Source: Streptomyces sp. Ru72
GTDB taxonomy: Bacteria; Actinomycetota; Actinomycetes; Streptomycetales; Streptomycetaceae
Assembly (NCBI RefSeq): GCF_002920635.1
Contig: NZ_PQSR01000002.1
Coordinates: 159,892-223,891 of the forward strand
Direction of reading: 5' to 3'
DNA length: 64,000 nucleotides
A model generated the notes under the pieces. The model was not told where the DNA came from. It searched no databases and worked only from the letters and a program-made list of their open reading frames with translations. The translations under genes and the position numbers were made by a program. The first letter of the stretch is position 1. Each line of letters begins with the position of its first letter. Shown piece by piece: positions 54,675 through 64,000 of the stretch.

Positions 54675-54725
54675 AACGACCGACCGGGGATACCTCTGTG
54701 TGAGGTATCCCCGGTCGGGATCGTT
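54675..54725 (-). terminator. Long hairpin between rplO and secY
   Basis: A perfect 16-bp core stem (54680-54695 with 54703-54718, loop CTGTGTG) is extended by an AACGA/TCGTT outer pair after a 2-nt bulge; 26 nt after the rplO stop. Strong terminator or attenuator inside the spc operon. Confidence 0.85.
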
Positions 54726-54750
54726 CAGGTCATCGAGACGCCCGAAGGTT

Positions 54751-55206
54751 TCAGACGAGCTCGGTGACGGTACCGCCGGCGGCGGTGATCTTCTCCTTGG
54801 CGGAGCCGGAGACGGCGTCGACCGTCACCTGCAGTGCCACGGAGATCTCGCCCTGGCCGAGCACCTTGACGAGCGCGTTCTTGCGAACGGCACCCTTGGC
54901 CACCAGACCCTCGACGGTGACCTCGCCACCCTCGGGGTAGAGCGCGGCCAGCTTGTCGAGGTTCACGACCTGGTACTCGGTCTTGAACGGGTTCTTGAAG
55001 CCCTTCAGCTTCGGGAGGCGCATGTGCAGCGGCATCTGGCCGCCCTCGAAGCGCTCCGGAACCTGGTAGCGGGCCTTCGTGCCCTTGGTACCACGACCGG
55101 CCGTCTTACCCTTCGACGCCTCACCACGACCGACACGGGTCTTGGCGGTCTTGGCGCCCGGGGCGGGACGGAGGTTGTGGATCTTCAGCGGGTTCTGCTC
55201 CGCCAT
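54751..55206 (-). CDS. rplO: 50S ribosomal protein L15
   Basis: 151-aa L15: [31 protein letters not shown] and [19 protein letters not shown]. 2 nt after rpmD. Confidence 0.98.
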   Translation of the reverse strand: MAEQNPLKIHNLRPAPGAKTAKTRVGRGEASKGKTAGRGTKGTKARYQVPERFEGGQMPLHMRLPKLKGFKNPFKTEYQVVNLDKLAALYPEGGEVTVEGLVAKGAVRKNALVKVLGQGEISVALQVTVDAVSGSAKEKITAAGGTVTELV

Positions 55207-55208
55207 GA

Positions 55209-55391
55209 TCAGTCGACCTCCTCGACCGTCACGAGGTGGCGGACGGTGTGCACCATGCCGCGGAACTCGGGGCGGTCCTCCTTGACGACCACGTCACCCA
55301 GGCGCTTGAGGCCCAGGGAACGCAGGGTGTCGCGGTGGTTCTGCTTGCTGCCGATGTAGGACTTCGTCTGCGTGATCTTGAGCTGCGCCAT
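55209..55391 (-). CDS. rpmD: 50S ribosomal protein L30
   Basis: 60-aa L30: [40 protein letters not shown] and [19 protein letters not shown] 55391, 2 nt after the rpsE stop. Confidence 0.98.
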   Translation of the reverse strand: MAQLKITQTKSYIGSKQNHRDTLRSLGLKRLGDVVVKEDRPEFRGMVHTVRHLVTVEEVD

Positions 55392-55393
55392 GA

Positions 55394-55999
55394 TTACGCA
55401 CCCACCCCGGCACGCGCACGCAGCAGGGCCGCGGGGGCGACGTCCTCGAGCGGCAGACCACGGCGGGCCGCGATCTCCTCGGGACGCTGCAGGCCCTTCA
55501 GGGCCTCCACGGTCGCGTGCACGATGTTGATCGCGTTGTCGGAGCCGAGCGACTTCGACAGCACGTCGTGGATACCGGCGCACTCGAGCACGGCACGCAC
55601 CGGACCACCGGCGATAACACCGGTACCGGGCGACGCGGGCTTGAGCAGCACGACGCCGGCAGCCTTCTCACCCTGGATCGGGTGCGGGATGGTGCCCTGG
55701 ATCCGGGGGACCTTGAAGAAGTGCTTCTTGGCCTCCTCAACGCCCTTGGCGATGGCGGCCGGCACCTCCTTGGCCTTGCCGTATCCGACACCCACGGTGC
55801 CGTCACCGTCGCCCACCACGACCAGCGCGGTGAAGCTGAAGCGACGACCACCCTTCACAACCTTGGCGACGCGGTTGATCGCGACGACGCGCTCAACGTA
55901 CGCGGTCTTCTCGGCGGCAGCTGCGCCGCCGTCACGGCCCTTCCGGTCCCGCCGCTCGCCGCCACCGGCACCGCCACCGCGGCGCTGGGGTCCAGCCAT
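55394..55999 (-). CDS. rpsE: 30S ribosomal protein S5
   Basis: 201-aa S5 with a Gly/Arg-rich N-terminus ([20 protein letters not shown]), the RNA-binding [19 protein letters not shown] and [20 protein letters not shown]. 39 nt after rplR. Confidence 0.98.
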   Translation of the reverse strand: MAGPQRRGGGAGGGERRDRKGRDGGAAAAEKTAYVERVVAINRVAKVVKGGRRFSFTALVVVGDGDGTVGVGYGKAKEVPAAIAKGVEEAKKHFFKVPRIQGTIPHPIQGEKAAGVVLLKPASPGTGVIAGGPVRAVLECAGIHDVLSKSLGSDNAINIVHATVEALKGLQRPEEIAARRGLPLEDVAPAALLRARAGVGA

Positions 56000-56038
56000 T
56001 GGAATTACCTCTCTCTGTCTCCGCTAGCTACGGCAGGC

Positions 56039-56422
56039 TCAGAACTTGAGCCCGGCTTCGCGGGCGGCGTCCGCCAGAGCGGCGATGCGCCCGGCGTACT
56101 GGTTGCCACCACGGTCGAACACGACGGCCTCGACACCGGCGGCCTTGGCACGCTCGGCGACCAGGGCGCCGACCTGCTTGGCCTGCGCGGACTTGTCGCC
56201 CTCGCCACCGCGGATCGAGCTGTCCAGCGTGGACGCCGACGCCAGGGTGTGGCCCTTGAGGTCGTCGATCACCTGCGCCACGATGTGGCGGTTCGAGCGG
56301 GTCACGACCAGACGGGGACGCTCCGCCGTACCGGAGATCCGCTTGCGGATCCGGATGTGACGGCGCTTGATCGCGGCGCGCTTGTAGGCGTCGCCCTTGA
56401 GGATCTTCTGCCCGTATGCCAT
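56039..56422 (-). CDS. rplR: 50S ribosomal protein L18
   Basis: 127-aa L18, the 5S rRNA binder: [40 protein letters not shown] and [20 protein letters not shown]. 3 nt after rplF. Confidence 0.98.
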   Translation of the reverse strand: MAYGQKILKGDAYKRAAIKRRHIRIRKRISGTAERPRLVVTRSNRHIVAQVIDDLKGHTLASASTLDSSIRGGEGDKSAQAKQVGALVAERAKAAGVEAVVFDRGGNQYAGRIAALADAAREAGLKF

Positions 56423-56425
56423 GGC

Positions 56426-56965
56426 TTACTTACCCGCCTTTCCGACCTTGCGGCGGATGACTTCGCCCTCGTACTTGACGCCCTTGGCCTTGTACGGGTC
56501 GGGCTTGCGCAGCTTGCGGATGTTGGCCGCAACCTCGCCGACCTTCTGCTTGTCGATGCCCTCGACCGAGAAGCGGGTCGGGGTCTCCACCTTGAAGGTG
56601 ATGCCCTCGGGCGCCTCGACGGTGATCGGGTGGCTGTAGCCGAGCGCGAACTCGAGGTTCGAACCCTTGGCCGTCACGCGGTAACCGACACCGCTGATCT
56701 CGAGCTTCTTCACGTAACCCTGGGTCACGCCGGTGATCATGTTCGCCACCAGCGTGCGGGACAGGCCGTGCAGGGCCTTGTTCTGACGCTCGTCGTTGGG
56801 GCGGGTCACCGAGAGGGTGCCGTCCTCGCCCTTGGCGATGTCGATCGGCGCGGCAACGGTGTGGGTCAGTTCGCCCTTGGGGCCCTTGACCGAGACCGTA
56901 CGGCCGTCGATGGTGACGTCCACGCCGGCGGGAACCGCGATGGGGAGCTTGCCGATGCGCGACAT
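56426..56965 (-). CDS. rplF: 50S ribosomal protein L6
   Basis: 179-aa L6: [40 protein letters not shown] and the C-terminal [20 protein letters not shown] with [19 protein letters not shown]. 24 nt after rpsH. Confidence 0.98.
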   Translation of the reverse strand: MSRIGKLPIAVPAGVDVTIDGRTVSVKGPKGELTHTVAAPIDIAKGEDGTLSVTRPNDERQNKALHGLSRTLVANMITGVTQGYVKKLEISGVGYRVTAKGSNLEFALGYSHPITVEAPEGITFKVETPTRFSVEGIDKQKVGEVAANIRKLRKPDPYKAKGVKYEGEVIRRKVGKAGK

Positions 56966-56989
56966 AGCTGTTTCCTCCGTTCCCTTCTG

Positions 56990-57388
56990 CTACCAGACGT
57001 AGGCGAGGACTTCCCCACCCACGCCCTTCTTGCCGGCCTGCTTGTCGGTGAGGAGCCCGTGCGACGTGGAGATGATCGCCACGCCGAGGCCGCCGAGCAC
57101 CTTCGGCAGGTTGGTGGACTTCGCGTACACCCGGAGACCGGGCTTGGAGATCCGCTTGATGCCCGCGATGGAGCGCTCACGGTTGGGGCCGAACTTCAGC
57201 TCGAGGACGAGGTTCTTGCCGACCTCGGCGTCCTCGACGCGCCAGCCCGTGATGAAGCCCTCCTGCTGGAGGATCTCCGCGATGTGCGACTTGATCTTGG
57301 AGTGCGGCATCGTCACGGTGTCGTGGTACGCCGCGTTCGCGTTCCGCAGACGCGTGAGCATGTCTGCGATCGGATCAGTCATGGTCAT
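56990..57388 (-). CDS. rpsH: 30S ribosomal protein S8
   Basis: 132-aa S8: [40 protein letters not shown] and [13 protein letters not shown] start it at ATG 57388 (family length); the open frame continues upstream to 57523 without need. The 213-nt leader contains a long hairpin. Confidence 0.97.
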   Translation of the reverse strand: MTMTDPIADMLTRLRNANAAYHDTVTMPHSKIKSHIAEILQQEGFITGWRVEDAEVGKNLVLELKFGPNRERSIAGIKRISKPGLRVYAKSTNLPKVLGGLGVAIISTSHGLLTDKQAGKKGVGGEVLAYVW

Positions 57389-57499
57389 GAATTGGCCTTC
57401 GGCCTCTCTCGCCGGGGTTTCCTGGTGCGCCATCCCTCTCCCCGATCCGAGACGGGACGGGTGCGGCGCGGTGGACCTACGGCGTAGTAAGTCGTAAGG

Positions 57500-57557
57500 G
57501 CGGCGACAGACGCCCAACCCCACAAGCCTAAGGCATGCGGGCTGGGCGTCCTGCCGC
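57500..57557 (-). promoter_or_regulatory. Long imperfect hairpin between rpsN and rpsH
   Basis: Arms GGCGGCGACAGACGCCCA (about 57500-57517) and TGGGCGTCCTGCCGCC (about 57542-57557) pair with a small bulge. Possible attenuator, processing site or S8 regulatory target. Confidence 0.45.
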
Positions 57558-57601
57558 CCCGGTTGCTTACCGAGAGCCCTGGGGAATCCCCAAGTGGGGG
57601 A

Positions 57602-57787
57602 TTACCAGGAGCTCTTGGTCACGCCCGGCAGCTCGCCACGGTGAGCCATCTCACGAAGGCACACGCGGCAGAGGCCGAACTTGCGGTACACGGAGTGCGG
57701 ACGGCCGCAGCGCTGGCAGCGGGTGTACGCGCGCACACCGAACTTGGGCTTGCGAGCAGCCTTCGCGATGAGAGCCTTCTTCGCCAT
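57602..57787 (-). CDS. rpsN: 30S ribosomal protein S14, zinc-binding type
   Basis: 61-aa short S14 ([20 protein letters not shown]) with two CxxC pairs (RCQRC and LCRVC) binding zinc, ending GVTKSSW. A zinc-free S14 paralogue usually exists elsewhere in Streptomyces. 5 nt after rplE. Confidence 0.97.
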   Translation of the reverse strand: MAKKALIAKAARKPKFGVRAYTRCQRCGRPHSVYRKFGLCRVCLREMAHRGELPGVTKSSW

Positions 57788-57792
57788 CTCGC

Positions 57793-58353
57793 TCACGCCT
57801 CCTTGAAGGGGAAGCCGAGGTGACGGAGAAGGGCACGGCCCTCTTCGTCGTTGGTCGCCGTGGTGACCACGGTGATGTCCATACCCCGGACGCGGTCGAT
57901 CTTGTCCTGGTCGATCTCGTGGAACATGACCTGCTCCGTGAGACCGAAGGTGTAGTTGCCACGGCCGTCGAACTGCTTGGGGGACAGGCCGCGGAAGTCG
58001 CGGATGCGCGGCAGCGCGAGCGACAGGGTGCGGTCCAGGAACTCCCACATGCGGTCGCCACGGAGCGTGACGTGGGCACCGATCGGCTGGCCCTCACGCA
58101 GCTTGAACTGCGCGATGGACTTGCGGGCCTTGGTGACGGCCGGCTTCTGACCGGTGATCGTGGTGAGGTCGCGGATGGCGCCCTCGATCAGCTTGGAGTC
58201 GCGGGCGGCGTCGCCCACACCCATGTTGACCACGATCTTGACGAGGCCCGGAACCTGCATGACGTTCTCGTACTTGAACTGCTCACGCAGCTTCTGGACG
58301 ATCTCGTCGCGGTACTTCTGCTTCAGACGCGGAGTCACGGTGGTGGTCGTCAT
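57793..58353 (-). CDS. rplE: 50S ribosomal protein L5
   Basis: 186-aa L5, a 5S rRNA binder: [39 protein letters not shown] and [20 protein letters not shown] 58353 shares one base with the rplX stop (TGATG). Confidence 0.98.
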   Translation of the reverse strand: MTTTTVTPRLKQKYRDEIVQKLREQFKYENVMQVPGLVKIVVNMGVGDAARDSKLIEGAIRDLTTITGQKPAVTKARKSIAQFKLREGQPIGAHVTLRGDRMWEFLDRTLSLALPRIRDFRGLSPKQFDGRGNYTFGLTEQVMFHEIDQDKIDRVRGMDITVVTTATNDEEGRALLRHLGFPFKEA

Positions 58354-58676
58354 CAGATGTCCTCACCCGTCCGCTTGGCAACGCGGATCTTGTTGCCGTT
58401 CTCGTCGAAGCGGTAGCCGACGCGGGTCACGACCTTGTTGCCGTCCTTCTCCACGACCAGCTGAACGTTGGACACGTGGATGGGGGCCTCGGTCGTGATG
58501 ATGCCGCCGGCCTGCGAGCCGCGAGCGGTCGGACCAGCCTTGGTGTGCTTCTTGACCCGGTTGACACCCTCGACCAGGACGCGCTCCTCGCGCGGGAAAG
58601 CGGCAATGACCTTGCCCTGCTTGCCCTTGTCCTTGCCGGTGATGACCTGGACCAGGTCGCCCTTCTTGATCTTCAT
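58353..58676 (-). CDS. rplX: 50S ribosomal protein L24
   Basis: 107-aa L24 with the KOW motif [20 protein letters not shown], then [14 protein letters not shown]. 2 nt after rplN. Confidence 0.98.
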   Translation of the reverse strand: MKIKKGDLVQVITGKDKGKQGKVIAAFPREERVLVEGVNRVKKHTKAGPTARGSQAGGIITTEAPIHVSNVQLVVEKDGNKVVTRVGYRFDENGNKIRVAKRTGEDI

Positions 58677-58678
58677 GC

Positions 58679-59047
58679 TTACAGCACCTCCGGCGCGAGC
58701 GAGATGATCTTCATGAACTTCTTCTCGCGCAGCTCACGGCCGACCGGGCCGAAGATGCGGGTGCCGCGAGGGTCGCCGTCGTTCTTCAGAATGACGGCGG
58801 CGTTCTCGTCGAAGCGGATGTACGAGCCGTCCGGACGGCGGCGCTCCTTGACGGTGCGAACGATGACCGCCTTGACGACGTCACCCTTCTTCACGTTGCC
58901 ACCGGGGATCGCGTCCTTGACGGTGGCGACGATGACGTCACCGATGCCCGCGTAGCGGCGACCGGAGCCACCGAGCACACGGATGCAAAGGATCTCCTTC
59001 GCACCAGTGTTGTCGGCGACACGCAGTCGCGACTCCTGCTGGATCAC
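58679..59047 (-). CDS. rplN: 50S ribosomal protein L14
   Basis: 122-aa L14: [40 protein letters not shown] and [20 protein letters not shown]. The GTG at 59047 gives the universal 122-aa length. First gene of the spc cluster, after a 412-nt structured spacer. Confidence 0.98.
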   Translation of the reverse strand: MIQQESRLRVADNTGAKEILCIRVLGGSGRRYAGIGDVIVATVKDAIPGGNVKKGDVVKAVIVRTVKERRRPDGSYIRFDENAAVILKNDGDPRGTRIFGPVGRELREKKFMKIISLAPEVL

Positions 59048-59459
59048 GTCTATCTCCTGATCGTCTGCCGGTTCCCTCCGGGGTGAGCCGGAGAGCCTGG
59101 CGGAACTGTCCTGCGGGGATACCCCCGCAGGAATTACTGGCCGATTCCGGCCGGGGGCCGCGTGCACGCCCACGCTGTGCGCGCGAACCACTCGCGGACC
59201 GGCCAGCCCCGGCGGAGGCCCTTCGGGCCCCGCCGAGCGGCGGTTTCGCCCCGCGGATCGCTCCGCGGGAGTTTTACGGTCTGGCGAAAACCCCTGCCGG
59301 GGCCTGTCGGCCGGGCGGACCGGGTCACGGTGCGGGCCCGCGCTGCAAGGCGCGGACGCCCGCTCGCGGCTCGGCCGTGGGCCGGGCTTCGCCCGCAGGC
59401 CCGGGGGCCTGCGGGGCCAAGTCCCCGGCGGGGGTCAGCGGCGGCGTAGCCCCCGCTTG
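59048..59459. other. Structured spacer at the S10-spc operon boundary
   Basis: 412 gene-free, very GC-rich nucleotides between rpsQ and rplN, where neighbouring genes are mostly 0-40 nt apart. It contains perfect stems CCTGCGGGG/CCCCGCAGG (59110-59131), CCCGCGGA/TCCGCGGG (59250-59269) and CCCGCAGGCC/GGCCTGCGGG (59392-59415). Likely holds the S10 terminator and/or the spc promoter; I could not place a convincing -35/-10 pair. Confidence 0.65.
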
Positions 59460-59744
59460 TTACTTCGCCTTCTCGAGGATCTCGACGACGCGCCAGCGCT
59501 TGGTCGCGGACAGCGGCCGGGTCTCCATCAGGAGGACGCGGTCGCCGACACCCGCGGCGTTCTGCTCGTCGTGCGCCTTGAGCTTGTTCGTACGGCGGAT
59601 GACCTTGCCGTACAGGGCGTGCTTCACGCGGTCCTCGACGGCGACGACGACGGTCTTGTCCATCTTGTCGCTGACGACGTAACCCTCACGGGTCTTGCGG
59701 AAGCCGCGCGCCTCAGTCTTCTCAGTCACGTTGTTCTCGCTCAT
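59460..59744 (-). CDS. rpsQ: 30S ribosomal protein S17
   Basis: 94-aa S17: [40 protein letters not shown] and [23 protein letters not shown] 59744 overlaps the rpmC stop (TGATG). Confidence 0.98.
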   Translation of the reverse strand: MSENNVTEKTEARGFRKTREGYVVSDKMDKTVVVAVEDRVKHALYGKVIRRTNKLKAHDEQNAAGVGDRVLLMETRPLSATKRWRVVEILEKAK

Positions 59745-59968
59745 CAGGCGTTCTCCACCGTTTCGATGCCCAGCTCACGCTCGCGCATCAGGGTGTAGAT
59801 CCGCGCGATGTCCTTGCGGACCGCCTTCAGACGGCCGTGGTTCTCGAGCTGGCCCGTCGCCGCCTGGAAGCGGAGGTTGAACAGCTCTTCCTTGGCCTCG
59901 CGGAGCTTGCCCAGAAGCTCCTCGTTGCCCAGCTCGCGCAGCTCGGACGCCTTGGTACCGGCCGACAT
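59744..59968 (-). CDS. rpmC: 50S ribosomal protein L29
   Basis: 74-aa L29: [40 protein letters not shown] and [20 protein letters not shown] 59968 (TGATG overlap with rplP); the GTG three bases upstream is an alternative. Confidence 0.97.
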   Translation of the reverse strand: MSAGTKASELRELGNEELLGKLREAKEELFNLRFQAATGQLENHGRLKAVRKDIARIYTLMRERELGIETVENA

Positions 59969-60387
59969 CACGCTTCACCTGCCTCGCGCTTGACGATCCG
60001 GCACTTCATCGGCAGCTTGTGGGCCGCACGAGTCAGCGCCTCACGGGCGATCTTCTCGTTGGGGTACGACAGCTCGAACATCACGCGTCCGGGCTTGACG
60101 TTGGCGATCCACCACTCCGGAGAACCCTTACCGGAACCCATGCGGGTCTCGGCGGGCTTCTTGGTGAGCGGACGGTCCGGGTAGATGTTGATCCAGACCT
60201 TGCCACCACGCTTGATGTGACGCGTCATGGCGATACGAGCGGCCTCGATCTGACGGTTCGTCACGTACGCCGGGGTGAGCGCCTGGATGCCGTACTCGCC
60301 GAACGCAACCGTCGTGCCACCCTTGGCAGCGCCGTCGCGCTTGGGGTGGTGCTGCTTGCGGTGCTTGACCCTACGGGGGATCAGCAT
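59968..60387 (-). CDS. rplP: 50S ribosomal protein L16
   Basis: 139-aa L16: [40 protein letters not shown] and [20 protein letters not shown]. 5 nt after rpsC. Confidence 0.98.
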   Translation of the reverse strand: MLIPRRVKHRKQHHPKRDGAAKGGTTVAFGEYGIQALTPAYVTNRQIEAARIAMTRHIKRGGKVWINIYPDRPLTKKPAETRMGSGKGSPEWWIANVKPGRVMFELSYPNEKIAREALTRAAHKLPMKCRIVKREAGEA

Positions 60388-60392
60388 GTCGG

Positions 60393-61211
60393 TCAGGCCT
60401 CCGTTCCGGTGCTCTCAGCCGGAGCGGCGGGGGCCTCGGCCTTGGGGGCCTCGGCGCCGGCAGCCTGCTGCGGCTTGCGACCGCGCCGCTCGCCACCGCG
60501 GCCACCACGGGCCGGGCGGTCGGCGCCACCGCGGGCCGGGCGGTTGCCCGCACGGGCGGCGGCGTTCTCGGCGCGGACCTCGGCGATGTTCTTGACGTCG
60601 CCCTTGTAGATCCAGACCTTCACACCGATGCGGCCGAAGGTCGTCTTGGCCTCGAAGAAGCCGTAGTCCACGTTCGCACGGAGCGTGTGCAGGGGCACAC
60701 GGCCCTCGCGGTAGAACTCCGAGCGGGACATCTCGGCGCCGCCGAGGCGGCCACCGCACTGGATCTTGATGCCCTTGGCGCCCGCCTTCATCGCCGACTG
60801 CATGCTCTTGCGCATGGCGCGACGGAAGGAGACGCGGGAGGAGAGCTGCTCGGCGACGGCCTGGGCCACGAGCTGAGCGTCGGTCTCGGGGTTCTTGACC
60901 TCGAGGATGTTCAGCTGGACCTGCTTGCCCGTGAGCTTCTCGAGGTCGCCGCGGATGCGGTCGGCCTCGGCGCCACGGCGGCCGATGACGATGCCCGGAC
61001 GCGCGGTGTGGATGTCCACGCGGACGCGGTCACGGGTGCGCTCGATCTCCACCTTGGAGATGCCGGCGCGCTCCATGCCGGACGTCATCATCCGACGGAT
61101 GGCGACGTCTTCCTTGACGTAGTCCTTGTAGAGCTTGTCGGCGTACCAACGCGACTTGAAGTCGGTCGTGACACCGAGCCGGAACCCATGCGGGTTTACC
61201 TTCTGGCCCAT
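60393..61211 (-). CDS. rpsC: 30S ribosomal protein S3
   Basis: 272-aa S3: [20 protein letters not shown], a KH RNA-binding domain ([20 protein letters not shown]) and the S3 C-domain ([20 protein letters not shown]). The Arg/Gly/Ala-rich tail is long, as usual in actinobacteria. ATG overlaps the rplV stop (TAATG). Confidence 0.98.
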   Translation of the reverse strand: MGQKVNPHGFRLGVTTDFKSRWYADKLYKDYVKEDVAIRRMMTSGMERAGISKVEIERTRDRVRVDIHTARPGIVIGRRGAEADRIRGDLEKLTGKQVQLNILEVKNPETDAQLVAQAVAEQLSSRVSFRRAMRKSMQSAMKAGAKGIKIQCGGRLGGAEMSRSEFYREGRVPLHTLRANVDYGFFEAKTTFGRIGVKVWIYKGDVKNIAEVRAENAAARAGNRPARGGADRPARGGRGGERRGRKPQQAAGAEAPKAEAPAAPAESTGTEA

Positions 61212-61558
61212 TACCGGGTTCCTTCCTTGCTGCTGACGACCACGGTGATGTGGCTGGTCCGCTTGCGGATCCGGTAGGCACGGCCCTGGGCACGCGGACG
61301 GAACCGCTTCAGGGTCGGGCCCTCGTCGACGTAGGCCTCGGAGATGTAGAGGCTGTCGACATCGGTGTGGTCGTAGTTGTGCGCGGCGTTGGCGATGGCG
61401 CTGTCCAGCACCTTGCCGACCGGCACGGAGGCTGCCTGCGGAGCGAATCGCAGGACGGCCTGGGCCTCCGTGGCGTCCATGCCACGGATGAGGTCCACCA
61501 CGCGGCGGGCCTTCATGGGCGTGACGCGGATGTACCGCGCCTGGGCCCTGGCTTCCAT
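61211..61558 (-). CDS. rplV: 50S ribosomal protein L22
   Basis: 115-aa L22, whose loop lines the exit tunnel: [35 protein letters not shown] and [20 protein letters not shown]. The macrolide-relevant loop looks ordinary. 41 nt after rpsS. Confidence 0.98.
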   Translation of the reverse strand: MEARAQARYIRVTPMKARRVVDLIRGMDATEAQAVLRFAPQAASVPVGKVLDSAIANAAHNYDHTDVDSLYISEAYVDEGPTLKRFRPRAQGRAYRIRKRTSHITVVVSSKEGTR

Positions 61559-61599
61559 GGTTGTCCCTTCAGTTACTTACGTGTCTGAATGCGATCCGC

Positions 61600-61881
61600 T
61601 TAGCGGCGCTTCGACTTCCGGTCTTCCTTGACGTGGCCCCGGAAGGTGCGGGTCGGCGAGAACTCGCCGAGCTTGTGGCCGACCATCGACTCGGTGACGA
61701 ACACCGGGATGTGGGTCTTGCCGTTGTGCACCGCGATCGTGTGGCCCAGCATGGCCGGGACGATCATCGAGCGACGGGACCAGGTCTTGATGACGTTCTT
61801 GGTGCCGGCTTCGTTCTGGACATCCACCTTCTTCATCAGGTGGTCGTCGACGAAGGGCCCCTTCTTCAAGCTACGAGGCAT
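61600..61881 (-). CDS. rpsS: 30S ribosomal protein S19
   Basis: 93-aa S19: [40 protein letters not shown] and [20 protein letters not shown]. 12 nt after rplB. Confidence 0.98.
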   Translation of the reverse strand: MPRSLKKGPFVDDHLMKKVDVQNEAGTKNVIKTWSRRSMIVPAMLGHTIAVHNGKTHIPVFVTESMVGHKLGEFSPTRTFRGHVKEDRKSKRR

Positions 61882-61893
61882 CTCAACCCGTCC

Positions 61894-62730
61894 TTAGCGC
61901 TTCTTGTTCGTCTTGCGGCGGCGGACGATGTACTTGTTGCTCGCCTTCTTGGGAGAACGCGTACGACCTTCCTTCTGGCCCCACGGGGACACGGGGTGAC
62001 GGCCACCGGAGGTACGGCCCTCACCACCACCGTGCGGGTGGTCGACCGGGTTCATGACCACACCACGCACGGTCGGGCGGACGCCCAGCCAGCGCTTGCG
62101 GCCCGCCTTGCCCCAGTTGATGTTCGACTGCTCGGCGTTGCCGACCTCGCCGACGGTGGCGCGGCAGCGGACGTCGACCAGGCGGATCTCACCGGACGGC
62201 ATGCGCAGGTGGGCGTAGGCGCCCTCCTTCGCCAGCAGCTGCACGGAGGCACCGGCGGAGCGGGCGAACTTGGCGCCGCCACCGGGACGGAGCTCGATCG
62301 CGTGGATCGTGGTACCGACCGGGATGTTGCGGAGGGCCAGGTTGTTGCCCGGCTTGATGTCGGCCCCGGGACCGTTCTCCACGGTGTCGCCCTGCTGCAG
62401 GTTGCGCGGGGCGAGGATGTAGCGCTTCTCGCCGTCGGCGTAGTGCAGCAGCGCGATGCGCGCGGTGCGGTTGGGGTCGTACTCGATGTGCGCGACCTTC
62501 GCCGGCACGCCGTCCTTGTCGTGACGACGGAAGTCGATCACGCGGTAGGCGCGCTTGTGGCCACCACCCTGGTGGCGGACGGTCACACGACCGGAGTTGT
62601 TACGGCCACCCTTGCTGTGCAGGGGGCGGACCAGCGACTTCTCCGGCGTGGACCGCGTGACCTCGACGAAGTCGGCGACGCTGGACCCACGACGGCCCGG
62701 CGTAGTCGGCTTGTACTTGCGGATTCCCAT
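61894..62730 (-). CDS. rplB: 50S ribosomal protein L2
   Basis: 278-aa L2: [40 protein letters not shown] and the peptidyl-transferase-proximal [19 protein letters not shown] (conserved His). 40 nt after rplW. Confidence 0.98.
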   Translation of the reverse strand: MGIRKYKPTTPGRRGSSVADFVEVTRSTPEKSLVRPLHSKGGRNNSGRVTVRHQGGGHKRAYRVIDFRRHDKDGVPAKVAHIEYDPNRTARIALLHYADGEKRYILAPRNLQQGDTVENGPGADIKPGNNLALRNIPVGTTIHAIELRPGGGAKFARSAGASVQLLAKEGAYAHLRMPSGEIRLVDVRCRATVGEVGNAEQSNINWGKAGRKRWLGVRPTVRGVVMNPVDHPHGGGEGRTSGGRHPVSPWGQKEGRTRSPKKASNKYIVRRRKTNKKR

Positions 62731-62770
62731 TTCTCAGTCCTCGTCCGATATCGGACGATCCGGACCGCCC

Positions 62771-63190
62771 TTAGGCGGTCGGACCGCCGAAGATGTCGAT
62801 ACGGTCGCCCTCGGCGAGGGTCACGATCGCGCGCTTGGTCGCCGCACGCTGGCCGAAGCCGGTGCGGGTCCGCTTGCGCTTGCCCTGGCGGTTGATCGTG
62901 TTGACCCCGGTGACCTTGACCGAGAAGACCGCCTGGACGGCCTGCTTGATCTGGGTCTTGTTGGCGCTCGGGTCCACGATGAACGTGTACTTGTTCTCGT
63001 CGAGGAGCGCGTAGCTCTTCTCGGAGACGACCGGCTTGATCAGCACGTCACGGGGGTCCGTGTACGACTTGCTCAGCGGGGTCTCGACGGTGTTCTTGCC
63101 CTCGGCGGCGTGACGACGCGCCTTGGCGACGCGCGCGGCCTTGGCGGCCTTGGCGGCCTTCGAGGCAATGGCGGGGTGACGGATAGCCAT
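62771..63190 (-). CDS. rplW: 50S ribosomal protein L23
   Basis: 139-aa L23 with an Ala/Lys-rich N-terminal extension ([20 protein letters not shown]), then [20 protein letters not shown] and VSVK-type [20 protein letters not shown]; part of the exit-site docking platform for trigger factor and SRP. ATG overlaps the rplD stop (TGATG). Confidence 0.98.
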   Translation of the reverse strand: MAIRHPAIASKAAKAAKAARVAKARRHAAEGKNTVETPLSKSYTDPRDVLIKPVVSEKSYALLDENKYTFIVDPSANKTQIKQAVQAVFSVKVTGVNTINRQGKRKRTRTGFGQRAATKRAIVTLAEGDRIDIFGGPTA

Positions 63191-63843
63191 CAGACCTCGC
63201 TCCCTTCGGTGTCAGTGGCCTTCGGGCCGGACACGAAGGACTCGAAAGCGGCCTGGGTGAAGACCACGTCGTCGGAGACGATCACGTCGTACGTGTTCAG
63301 CTGGCCCGGCTCCAGGATGTGGACCTGGGGCAGGTTGCGAGCGGACAGCACGGCCTTCTCGTTCTCGCGGTCGACGACCAGCAGCACGTTCTTGCGCTCG
63401 CTGATCTTGGCGAGGAGAGCCTTGGCGGCCTTGGTGGAGATGTCCGACTCGACCACGTCGGTCACGACGTGGATGCGGTTGTTGCGGGCCCGGTCGGTGA
63501 GGGCGTGGCGCAGGGCCGCGGCCTTCATCTTCTTCGGGGTCCGCTGCGAGTAGTCGCGCGGCACGGGACCGTGCACGACGCCACCACCGGCGAACTGCGG
63601 CGCGCGGGTCGAACCCTGGCGGGCGCGACCGGTGCCCTTCTGGCGGTACGGCTTCTTGCCGCCACCACGGACCTCGCCACGCGTCTTCGTCTTGTGCGTG
63701 CCCTGGCGGGCAGCGGCCAGCTGCGCGACGACGACCTGGTGGATCAGCGGGATGCTGACCTTCTCAACGCCGAAGATCTCCGCGGGGAGCTCGACGGTAC
63801 CGGCCTTCTCGCCCGCCGGCGAAAGGATGTCAACAGTGCTCAT
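63190..63843 (-). CDS. rplD: 50S ribosomal protein L4
   Basis: 217-aa L4: [40 protein letters not shown] (exit-tunnel loop) and [20 protein letters not shown]. 8 nt after rplC. Confidence 0.98.
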   Translation of the reverse strand: MSTVDILSPAGEKAGTVELPAEIFGVEKVSIPLIHQVVVAQLAAARQGTHKTKTRGEVRGGGKKPYRQKGTGRARQGSTRAPQFAGGGVVHGPVPRDYSQRTPKKMKAAALRHALTDRARNNRIHVVTDVVESDISTKAAKALLAKISERKNVLLVVDRENEKAVLSARNLPQVHILEPGQLNTYDVIVSDDVVFTQAAFESFVSGPKATDTEGSEV

Positions 63844-63851
63844 CGGTTACC

Positions 63852-64000
63852 TCAGGCCCCCTTGGCCGCGGTGCGGACCAGGACGAGGCCGCCGTTCGGA
63901 CCGGGAACCGCGCCCTTGATGAGCAGCAGACCCTTCTCCGCGTCAACGGCGTGGACGGTCAGGTTCTGGGTGGTGACCCGCTCGTTGCCCATGCGACCCG
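63852..64000 (-). CDS. rplC: 50S ribosomal protein L3, C-terminal end only
   Basis: The last 49 codons are in the window: [20 protein letters not shown] then [20 protein letters not shown] and VRTAAKGA, the conserved end of L3. The N-terminal three quarters lie beyond the right edge. Confidence 0.95.
   Translation of the reverse strand, partial: GRMGNERVTTQNLTVHAVDAEKGLLLIKGAVPGPNGGLVLVRTAAKGA

Overview
The window is a piece of a Streptomyces chromosome. GC content is very high, many genes start with GTG, and the gene order guaB - ECF sigma (shbA) - bldM - whiD - groEL/groES - tsaB/rimI/tsaD - tsaE - alr - nnr - acpS - glmS - coaA - glmM - rpsI/rplM - truA - rplQ/rpoA - spc/S10 operons matches, from memory, the Streptomyces coelicolor stretch running down from about SCO4770 to SCO4702. 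Both ends cut a gene: guaB at the left and rplC at the right.

Region by region. (1) 1-3800: guaB and developmental regulation (ShbA-type sigma factor, BldM, WhiD). A textbook sigma-BldN promoter lies in front of bldM, and two hairpins plus five degenerate G-rich repeats follow whiD. (2) 3.8-7.1 kb: small accessory genes (LysR regulator, MOSC protein, SDR, ABM-SnoaL fusion). (3) 7.1-9.6 kb: groES-groEL1 with two CIRCE operators. (4) 9.6-16.8 kb: envelope and regulatory genes. These are two NodB polysaccharide deacetylase lipoproteins (one with degenerate motifs), a methyltransferase-like protein, an ECF42 sigma factor with its DGPF partner, an LCP ligase, and a LacI-family pseudogene with three lesions. 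(5) 16.8-25.4 kb: housekeeping genes for tRNA t6A synthesis (tsaB, tsaD, tsaE), rimI, alr, nnr and acpS, plus a membrane-anchored YkuD-like protein without an obvious catalytic Cys. (6) 25.4-30.4 kb: accessory genes: a 55-aa hydrophobic protein and CsbD, an RsrR-type [2Fe-2S] Rrf2 regulator divergent from an NmrA-like reductase with two operators between them, a WYL regulator and a VOC protein, and a VanX-like dipeptidase. (7) 30.4-38.1 kb: glmS, lipoprotein, coaA, DUF389 protein, glmM, rpsI, rplM. (8) 38.4-46.9 kb: a secreted/membrane polysaccharide locus described below. (9) 46.9-64 kb: truA and the ribosomal protein, rpoA, infA, map, adk and secY genes, all leftward.

The most interesting candidate system is at about 39.3-46.9 kb, between rplM and truA. 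It holds a GH26-family lipoprotein, a processive-type GT2 membrane glycosyltransferase, a GH113-like extracytoplasmic hydrolase, a GDP-mannose-pyrophosphorylase-like nucleotidyltransferase and a membrane acyltransferase with an SGNH domain. GH26 and GH113 are both families known for beta-mannanases, so I infer a dedicated pathway for an O-acylated, mannose-containing (beta-mannan-like) exopolysaccharide: precursor supply, polymerisation, trimming and acylation. This is inference from families and gene order; the product is unproven.

A recurring regulatory theme is leaderless transcription. At least nine starts are preceded by a TAnnnT-like -10 hexamer ending 6-7 nt before the start codon. I saw no tRNA, rRNA, CRISPR array, insertion sequence or prophage in the window.
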